Assembly: GCA_018065685.1 (NCBI GenBank)
Contig: JAGHSU010000056.1
Location: 1-7,608, forward strand
Direction of reading: 5' to 3'
Source of the DNA: Candidatus Methanocorpusculum equi
Lineage (GTDB): Archaea; Halobacteriota; Methanomicrobia; Methanomicrobiales; Methanocorpusculaceae
Length of the DNA: 7,608 nt
Part shown: positions 1 through 7,608 of the stretch, piece by piece
Layout: the number at the start of each line of letters is the position of its first letter
How positions within the stretch are numbered: position 1 is the first letter of the stretch
Program-made: the position numbers and the translations under genes
Notes under the pieces: generated by a model
Databases searched by the model: none
Seen by the model: only the letters and a program-made list of their open reading frames with translations
What the model was told of the DNA's origin: nothing

Positions 1-78
1 GAAAGAATCCTGAACTACGTGAACAGCTGGTTCTGGGCTGCGTGTGATGGATGCGATTCAGAATCAGATAAATACTGA
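1..78 (+). CDS. Possible C-terminal tail of an unidentified upstream gene (partial)
   Basis: From the first base, one plus-strand frame stays open for 25 codons and ends at a TGA (76-78), reading ERILNYVNSWFWAACDGC and then a short acidic end. Its first dozen codons are mostly C- or G-ending (atc, ctg, aac, tac, gtg), as in the confirmed genes here, which is why I prefer this frame. A second frame (KNPELREQLVLGCV, stop at 45-47) is also plausible. I recognise no family in either, and the piece is too short to assign. If it is real, the upstream gene runs in the same direction as the helicase and ends about 100 bp before it. Confidence 0.3.
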   Translation, partial: ERILNYVNSWFWAACDGCDSESDKY

Positions 79-137
79 ACTAATTTCGGGATACTACACC
101 ATCTCCCTGAGACGAAAAAACACTTATTGTTATCCAA

Positions 138-147
138 CATATATAAT
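138..147 (+). promoter_or_regulatory. Putative archaeal TATA box for the helicase-nuclease gene
   Basis: CATATATAAT sits in the only strongly AT-rich patch of the leader. In archaea transcription starts about 25 bp downstream of the TATA box, which would put the start near 168-170. That leaves a leader of about 12 bases, just enough to hold the ribosome binding site before the ATG at 181. No convincing BRE (purine-rich element) is visible directly upstream. The position supports the ATG at 181 and argues against the TTG at 127, which lies upstream of the box. This is inferred from consensus and spacing only. Confidence 0.45.
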
Positions 148-172
148 ACCAATAATACCACACCTGAATACC

Positions 173-178
173 GAGGAG
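173..178 (+). promoter_or_regulatory. Ribosome binding site deciding the start of the helicase gene
   Basis: GAGGAG lies directly before the ATG at 181. Counted from GAGG the spacer is 4 bases and from GGAG it is 2, so the site is closer than ideal. It is nevertheless the only Shine-Dalgarno-like stretch near the start, and no comparable site precedes the alternative in-frame TTG at 127. Confidence 0.5.
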
Positions 179-180
179 AC

Positions 181-3100
181 ATGGCGAACAAAACAACAGT
201 ACTTGAGGAACTTCGCGGGCGGCTGCTTGACCTCTCATTGAGAAACAACCTGTTAAACTATCATGTACAGGCTGCGCGGTCAATCGAAATCACCGACTCG
301 CATGAAAGTGAAGTGTACAGCACCTTAGTCCAGAAAGAAAAGACAATGAAGTTTCAGCCGGGGGAAAACAGCAAAGACACCGCATCCCCCGAAGAAAAAA
401 ATATCTGGAAATATCCGATCTTCTCCCGCGGCACAAAAAACACCGAACAGATACTCAATACCCCGTACAGTGACATAGAACTCAGAAAAAGACTCTACTC
501 CCTCCAGACAAAAAGCCGCACCGTCTTCGAAGAACAGGGATACCCGATACTCTACCTCGCCCTCGGATTCGTTGAATGGGACGACCCCGCAAACAAAGGA
601 CTAAAAGCCCCGCTCCTCCTCATACCGGTAGACCTAATCCGCAAAAACATCCGGGAAAACTATACGCTCTCCTGGTCCGGAGAAGACCCTGTTGTATCCC
701 CCTCGCTTGCCGCAAAGTTAGCCGAGGAAGGAATCGCCCTCCCCGGGTTCGGACATCCGGAAAGCCGCGAAGAGGTTGCAGCATTCTTTGAAACGGTGCA
801 GACCCTCATACAGCAGAGGGGATGGAAACTCCTCCCCGGCGTCATCTTAGACCTTTTCAGCTTCAAAAAATACGTCATGTACAAAGACCTCGACCCGGAA
901 AGCTGGGGCGAGGGATTCTCCATCGAAGGAAGCACCCTCATCAAAAGCATCTTCTCCGCAGACGAACACACAGCACCTTCAGGCAGCGGTGAGCCGGTAA
1001 AAAGTCTCGACTTTTCAAACATCATGGATGCTGACTCCTCACAGCTTGCAGTAATCGCCGAGGCAAAGACAGGAACAAACCTCGTGGTCGAAGGACCTCC
1101 CGGCACCGGAAAAAGCCAGACGATTGCAAATATGATTGCAGAGATGCTCGCATCAGGAAAGAGTGTCCTGTTCGTCAGCGAAAAAATGGCTGCGCTGCAG
1201 GTTGTAAAGCGAAGACTTGACGCCGCAGGGCTATCACGGTTCCTTTTGGAACTCCACAGCCAGAATGCAAAAAAGACCGACTTCCTGCATGAGCTCGAAT
1301 CCTGTCTGATGATGCCGTTCGAGACAGGGGATGCATCCCCCGATGCAGACACAAGGGCAAAAATCGAAACCCTGAGTTCGGACCTCTCCGGCTACTGTGA
1401 GGAACTCAAAACCCCTGTGGGTGCCTGCGGATTTACCCCGTATGACCTCTTTGGAATCCGCGAGCAGTACCGCTACGAGTTCGAGGAAAAACGCCGTACC
1501 GCTCTCCCCTACGCGCCTGTAGAGGATGCTGTTCATCTGACAGCAGACGGATACCGTGCAGCGGTTGCGGCACTCACCGACATCGTATCATATCTCCCGA
1601 CACTCCTCCGCGAAGAAGAGACAATCTTCACCCACCCTTGGGCAGGGTCCTCCCCGGGACGTCTCCGGCCTGCAGAACGTGAAGAACTGCGGGCTCTTGC
1701 CGTCACGTTCAGAGACAACATGCAGGAAGTGCACTCCCTCATTCAGAACACGGCGGCCTCTGCAGAACTTCCGTTCGTTCCAAAAAATGAGACAGGTCTT
1801 GTTATATTCACCGACACCTGTCGCGAAATCGGAAAAGCATACCCTATTACACGCGAAGTTCTGGAAAATCCCGCATGGCAGAACAAAGCGGCCGCAGAGC
1901 AGCTGGTCTCCCGCTCCGCAAAGAATCTTTTAATGAAGAGAACGGTGGATGAGCTGTTCACCCCTGACATCGCGGCAAAGGATGTTTCAGCCCTCTATCA
2001 GGAGTACCTGAAAGTCAGCGGAAAAGGAGCACTTTCGCGTATCTTTTCCTCAAAGTACAAGGATGTAAGAGCCGAGGTCATATCATGCCTCAGAAACCCG
2101 GATTTACCTGATGCGGAGATAAGAAACGGACTGCAGCAGGCAAAGATTTACTTCTCCGGACGCGAAGGATGGGATGCGGATAAAGCTGCCTGTGAGGAGC
2201 TCTTCTCTCCTGTCTGGAACGGGGATGACACAGACCCTGACCTTCTGCAGGACTATATGAGATGGATTTACATCCTGCGGTCCTGGCTCCGTGAAGGGCG
2301 CATCACATCTGCTACGGTTGACCGGCTGATTGCCGGAAAAACAGAAGGGTGCGCATCCGCCGCAGATGAGCTGAAGGAAAAATACGAAACTGCAATGGCG
2401 GCACGTTCCGACCTCATGGCGCGTCTGCACATAACTGAAGAGAAGGAGCCTGAGTTTGAGGAACTACTTGCAGCCGCCGGAAAATGGGCAGAAAGCATCG
2501 AGCGCATCGAATCCTGGGGAAGATTCCTCTCGTACACGGACGCTGCGAAAAACACAGCAGCATGTCATACCGCAGAACTGGTCCGGGCCGGAAAACTGGA
2601 GGCGGATGCTATCATCCCGTCATTTGTTGTAGGATACATCGACGACCTCTTAAAAGCGGCGTATGAAAAGCGCCCGCGGCTTGCACAGTTTGCACAGATG
2701 CCACATGAGCAAAAGATTGAAACCTTCAAAGCCCTTGACCGTCAGATAATCAGTGAGAATGCAAAGCAGCTGTCACGTAAGCTTTCAAAGCAGATGCCCG
2801 AACTCTTCGCGGGAGCTTCCCGCGAGTCGGAGATGGGCATTCTTGCCGGTGAATTTAACCGCAAACGCGGCCACATGTCCATCCGGTCCCTGATGACGAA
2901 GTGCGGCGAACTGATTCAGAAGATAAAGCCCTGCTTTATGATGAGTCCCTTGTCCGTCGCCCAGTATCTGGACCCGCGGTCGGTGACCTTCGATATCATC
3001 ATCTTCGACGAAGCAAGTCAGGTCAAACCAGAGGATGCCTTAGGGGCCCTCATGCGGGGCAGACAACTCGTGGTAATGGGTGACTCACGGCAGCTTCCCC

Positions 3101-5172
3101 CCACATCCTTCTTTGACTCGACGGGGGGTCTCTTCGACGAGGAAAACGACTTTGGAGACGGTACGGCAGAGATAACCGATATGGAAAGTCTGCTTCATGC
3201 CTGCAAACAGGTATATCCCACACGGCGCCTTACCTGGCACTACCGCTCGCGCCACGAGTCGCTTATTGCGGTCTCGAACGCGGAGTTCTATGACGGCTCC
3301 CTGTTCGTCTTCCCGTCGCCGAAACATGACACGGATGACCTGGGGCTCTCCTTCGTTCACGTGGATGGGTCAGTCTATGACCGGGGAAAGACCGGGGTAA
3401 ACCGCGGAGAGGCAAAGGAGGTGGCACGTGCCGTCATCGAATATTACCGGAGATTCCCCGATAAAACACTCGGCGTTGCCACATTCTCCTCAAAGCAGCA
3501 GGAGGCAATCCGCCGGGAGGTGGATATTCTCCTGCGGGACAGTCCCGGTGTTGAGGCTCTGATGCAGTCCGTAAAAGGCGAGGAGTTCTTTGTCAAGAAT
3601 CTGGAAACGGTGCAGGGTGATGAACGTGATACGATTCTCATCAGTATCGGCTACGGATTTGACGGTGAACACAAACTCTCACGTAACTTCGGCCCCTTAA
3701 ACCAGGCGGGGGGAGAACGGCGTCTGAATGTCTTAATCACCCGTGCCCGTGAGCGCTGTGTTGTGTTTTCAAACTTCCGCGGGTATGAACTTCCATTGGG
3801 TGAGGAAACGCCCCGCGGCGTCTGTGCGCTCGCATCCTTCCTTATCTATGCAGAGAGCAGAAACAGTGACTCGCTGGAAGCGGTATCTGCCGCAGAACCG
3901 GCATCTGACAGGTTTTCGGACACGATTGCAGAGATGCTTGAAAGCCGCGGCTACGCAGTAACCAGAAATGTGGGTTGTGCAGGATTTAGAATTGATATTG
4001 CGGTCGCCCATCCGACAGAACCCGGCGTATTTATGGCAGGGATTTTATCTGACGGGAGAAACTACTGGTCGGCAGCGGATGCCCGCGACCGCGACCGCCT
4101 GCGGCTCCAGATTCTGGAAGGGCTTGGATGGAACATCATCCGTGTCTGGGCGCCTGAGTGGTTCTGCGCCCCGAAAGAATGTGAGCGGAAACTGCTGCAG
4201 GCCCTTGAAGAGGCAAAGACAGGGAAATCAAAATCCGGTGCGGCAAAGAAGAAGGGAGATGCCGAATCCGTGAAAAAACCTGCGGCAGAGGCAACCGTAC
4301 GGGATGAAGAGCCCCTCACGCAGGAAAAAACCACGGAAACCGGACCGGAGGTAATCCGGGAAAAGCCTGCTGCAAAGCGGACGGTGCGGAAAAAGGCGGA
4401 AAAAACGGACATCCCGGCTGCAGCCGCGGAGAAAACAGAGGAAAAAGAAGAGCATGAGGATCTCTTTGAGCCGGTACAGAAACCTGCGCCGAAGCGTGTC
4501 AGAAAACCCGCGCAGCCCGCCGCCTCTGCGGCAGGGAGTGCAGCAGTCCCCGCATTGTATCATGTTCCGACAGGGCCTGTGGAGACACCGAAAGACAAAG
4601 AGGGTCCCCGCGAGTGGAGACGGGTCCCTGCTGAGATGGATTTCCCGAAGTATGTCGCGGCGAAACAGTGCATCCTCCAGAAATACAATCAGTTCGCCTC
4701 AGTGCAGGACTATGTTATAGGAACTGCAATTGTGGAGATTACAGCAGTCGAAGGACCTCTTTCGGAAAACACCCTTTATTCCAGGATTAAAGAGTTAGGC
4801 CGCGTCCCGCGTCTCACGCCGGCAATTAAGGATACCATCTCAAGACAGGTGCGTGAGGTAACAGCTGACGGACAGCTTGAACGCGACGATGAGGGATTTA
4901 TCTCGATCCCGGACGGGGAGCTGATTCCAAGGGTCCGCGGTGCGGGGTGGGTCATCACTGATGTATCACTCCCGGAGCTATTACTTGCGGCACAGATTAT
5001 TCTGATGCGGCAGTATGCAACACCAAAGGCGGAGCTTGCAAAGCAGACGGTGACCTCCCTCGGGTTTAAGGCGACCGCTGTCGCCCGCGAGCGTGCAGAA
5101 AAAGCGGTTAATATGGGTATCAGACTCGGTATCATCACCGAAGAAGACGGAGTATGCACCGTCAAATCCTAA
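181..5172 (+). CDS. DUF4011 / SF1 helicase / PD-(D/E)XK-like nuclease / DUF3320 protein (Hhe-like defence candidate)
   Basis: This 1663-residue protein is probably an ATP-driven DNA translocase or helicase joined to a nuclease. Domains in order: DUF4011 (LLDLSLRNNLLNY 15-27; EEQG...LYLALGF...APLLLIPV about 116-152); SF1 motor with Q motif (Q288), Walker A GPPGTGKS (305-312), motif Ia VLFVSEKMAAL, a long helical insert with the family signature KPCFMMSPLSVAQYL (916-930), DEASQ box (943-947), GDSRQLPP (967-974), WHYRSRHESLI (1019-1029), ETVQGDERD (1142-1150) and NVLITRARE (1183-1191). An MTES_1575/Vsr-like nuclease domain follows (about 1243-1345; RIDIAV with D1272, GILSDG with D1291), then a charged linker (about 1345-1460) and DUF3320-type winged-helix-like segments (about 1485-1663). 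The helicase motifs are intact. Proteins with this layout were named Hhe among predicted antiviral genes. I chose ATG 181 over TTG 127 because of its ribosome binding site, TATA spacing and the DUF4011 start. A role in defence is inferred. Confidence 0.93.
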   Translation: MANKTTVLEELRGRLLDLSLRNNLLNYHVQAARSIEITDSHESEVYSTLVQKEKTMKFQPGENSKDTASPEEKNIWKYPIFSRGTKNTEQILNTPYSDIELRKRLYSLQTKSRTVFEEQGYPILYLALGFVEWDDPANKGLKAPLLLIPVDLIRKNIRENYTLSWSGEDPVVSPSLAAKLAEEGIALPGFGHPESREEVAAFFETVQTLIQQRGWKLLPGVILDLFSFKKYVMYKDLDPESWGEGFSIEGSTLIKSIFSADEHTAPSGSGEPVKSLDFSNIMDADSSQLAVIAEAKTGTNLVVEGPPGTGKSQTIANMIAEMLASGKSVLFVSEKMAALQVVKRRLDAAGLSRFLLELHSQNAKKTDFLHELESCLMMPFETGDASPDADTRAKIETLSSDLSGYCEELKTPVGACGFTPYDLFGIREQYRYEFEEKRRTALPYAPVEDAVHLTADGYRAAVAALTDIVSYLPTLLREEETIFTHPWAGSSPGRLRPAEREELRALAVTFRDNMQEVHSLIQNTAASAELPFVPKNETGLVIFTDTCREIGKAYPITREVLENPAWQNKAAAEQLVSRSAKNLLMKRTVDELFTPDIAAKDVSALYQEYLKVSGKGALSRIFSSKYKDVRAEVISCLRNPDLPDAEIRNGLQQAKIYFSGREGWDADKAACEELFSPVWNGDDTDPDLLQDYMRWIYILRSWLREGRITSATVDRLIAGKTEGCASAADELKEKYETAMAARSDLMARLHITEEKEPEFEELLAAAGKWAESIERIESWGRFLSYTDAAKNTAACHTAELVRAGKLEADAIIPSFVVGYIDDLLKAAYEKRPRLAQFAQMPHEQKIETFKALDRQIISENAKQLSRKLSKQMPELFAGASRESEMGILAGEFNRKRGHMSIRSLMTKCGELIQKIKPCFMMSPLSVAQYLDPRSVTFDIIIFDEASQVKPEDALGALMRGRQLVVMGDSRQLPPTSFFDSTGGLFDEENDFGDGTAEITDMESLLHACKQVYPTRRLTWHYRSRHESLIAVSNAEFYDGSLFVFPSPKHDTDDLGLSFVHVDGSVYDRGKTGVNRGEAKEVARAVIEYYRRFPDKTLGVATFSSKQQEAIRREVDILLRDSPGVEALMQSVKGEEFFVKNLETVQGDERDTILISIGYGFDGEHKLSRNFGPLNQAGGERRLNVLITRARERCVVFSNFRGYELPLGEETPRGVCALASFLIYAESRNSDSLEAVSAAEPASDRFSDTIAEMLESRGYAVTRNVGCAGFRIDIAVAHPTEPGVFMAGILSDGRNYWSAADARDRDRLRLQILEGLGWNIIRVWAPEWFCAPKECERKLLQALEEAKTGKSKSGAAKKKGDAESVKKPAAEATVRDEEPLTQEKTTETGPEVIREKPAAKRTVRKKAEKTDIPAAAAEKTEEKEEHEDLFEPVQKPAPKRVRKPAQPAASAAGSAAVPALYHVPTGPVETPKDKEGPREWRRVPAEMDFPKYVAAKQCILQKYNQFASVQDYVIGTAIVEITAVEGPLSENTLYSRIKELGRVPRLTPAIKDTISRQVREVTADGQLERDDEGFISIPDGELIPRVRGAGWVITDVSLPELLLAAQIILMRQYATPKAELAKQTVTSLGFKATAVARERAEKAVNMGIRLGIITEEDGVCTVKS
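4276..4503 (+). repeat. Three imperfect KPAxxxxVR repeats in the linker of the helicase protein
   Basis: The linker between the nuclease and DUF3320 domains is rich in Lys, Glu, Ala and Pro. It contains three related units: KPAAEATVR (4276-4302), KPAAKRTVR (4363-4389) and KPAPKRVR (4480-4503), one residue shorter. They are separated by acidic stretches and start at about residues 1366, 1395 and 1434. The pattern resembles flexible, basic, histone-tail-like linkers that can touch nucleic acid. Function is inferred; the repeat is seen directly. Confidence 0.55.
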
Positions 5173-5197
5173 TACTACTTCCACCCAATATACTTCT

Positions 5198-5497
5198 ATG
5201 TCATTATCAGTAGACGTTATTGACAAGCTTGCCGCATTAATTACAGCAGCTTTCGGTTTAATTGCCGCACTGGCATGGAACACTGCAATCCAGGAGATTT
5301 TCACTGAAATCTTCGGCGAACAGAGCACTATCCCTGCAATGCTCGGATATGCCGTATTTGTAACAATTATTGCTGTCTTATTCACGGTCTGGATCGGATT
5401 CGTCTCCAAGAAGGCAAAGACTGCAGCAGATGCAGCATCCGAGAAGGTCAAAAAAGCCGCAGCAGAAAAACTGCAGCACTTAAAGAAGGAAGAGTAA
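5198..5497 (+). CDS. Small two-helix membrane protein, DUF5654-like
   Basis: A 99-residue protein with two hydrophobic helices: about residues 10-29 (LAALITAAFGLIAALAWNTA) and about 48-69 (LGYAVFVTIIAVLFTVWIGF). A short amphipathic stretch with FGEQS lies between them, and a Lys/Ala/Glu-rich tail (71-99) probably forms a cytoplasmic helix by the positive-inside rule. The first helix with its AFGL(I/V)AALAWN core matches my memory of archaeal DUF5654 proteins, whose function is unknown. The ATG at 5198 is chosen because the family-like part begins there; the frame is open further upstream but would overlap the helicase gene. No Shine-Dalgarno site is visible. The gap to the helicase is 25 bp, so it is either co-transcribed or read from its own leaderless transcript (an AT-rich TAATACTA lies at 5170-5177, about 25 bp upstream of the ATG). 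Confidence 0.85.
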   Translation: MSLSVDVIDKLAALITAAFGLIAALAWNTAIQEIFTEIFGEQSTIPAMLGYAVFVTIIAVLFTVWIGFVSKKAKTAADAASEKVKKAAAEKLQHLKKEE

Positions 5498-5522
5498 CTA
5501 AATTATTGTTTTCGGGAGGGGT

Positions 5523-7608
<2,086 letters not shown>

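Noticed and set aside
1..180. tRNA, attachment site or inverted repeats marking an island border
   Set aside because: No cloverleaf-like pairing, direct repeat or terminal inverted repeat could be found by eye in the leader, so integration of the helicase gene is not supported by a boundary signal inside this window.
660..1352. 230-codon open frame on the minus strand within the helicase gene
   Set aside because: It lies opposite intact DUF4011 and Walker A coding sequence, its product is Ser/Arg/Pro-rich low-complexity without recognisable motifs, and no ribosome binding site stands out. It is a shadow of the GC-biased plus-strand gene.
5093..5197. N-terminal extension of the small membrane protein into the helicase gene
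   Set aside because: The extra 35 residues are the out-of-frame reading of DUF3320 coding sequence; the hydrophobic family-like protein begins at ATG 5198.
4981..5451. 156-codon minus-strand frame spanning the helicase 3' end and the small membrane gene
   Set aside because: The hydrophobic appearance comes from the reverse complement of the two membrane helices. The plus-strand protein has a family-like sequence and a coherent topology.

Overview
The window looks like a chromosomal segment of a methanogenic archaeon. The strongest reason is a tfrA-tfrB pair encoding thiol:fumarate reductase (CoM/CoB), an enzyme known from methanogens. A DUF5654-type small membrane protein, an archaeal TATA-like box and GGAGG-type ribosome binding sites agree with this. 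The moderately GC-rich sequence would suit Methanomicrobiales (for example a Methanocorpusculum-like genome), but the genus is inference.

Layout. Bases 1-180 hold the possible end of an upstream gene and then an AT-rich leader with a TATA-like box and a ribosome binding site. Bases 181-5172 (+) are one very large gene for a DUF4011 / superfamily 1 helicase / PD-(D/E)XK-like nuclease / DUF3320 protein. This is the architecture of single-gene defence candidates described as Hhe (DUF4011-helicase-Vsr). Bases 5198-5497 (+) encode a 99-residue, two-helix membrane protein of DUF5654 type, only 25 bp after the helicase. A hairpin followed by a T run (5514-5537) probably ends the plus-strand unit. 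The minus strand then carries tfrB (5523-6989) and the C-terminal third of tfrA (6986 to the window end), joined by a 4-bp ATGA overlap and converging on the plus-strand genes.

How the genes work together. TfrA (FAD, fumarate site) and TfrB (iron-sulfur clusters and an HdrD-like thiol-oxidising part) form one cytoplasmic enzyme. It reduces fumarate to succinate while oxidising CoM-SH and CoB-SH to the heterodisulfide. The helicase-nuclease has no metabolic link to them; it looks like an accessory, probably anti-phage or DNA-processing gene set beside a housekeeping operon. Whether the small membrane protein works with the helicase or is only its neighbour cannot be settled from this sequence.

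The most useful points are the domain layout of the helicase-nuclease, the non-canonical nuclease motif (GILSDG, lacking the usual acidic/lysine pair), a charged linker with three imperfect KPAxxxxVR repeats, and the tight pairing with a membrane protein. No CRISPR array, tRNA, rRNA, insertion sequence or attachment site was seen.
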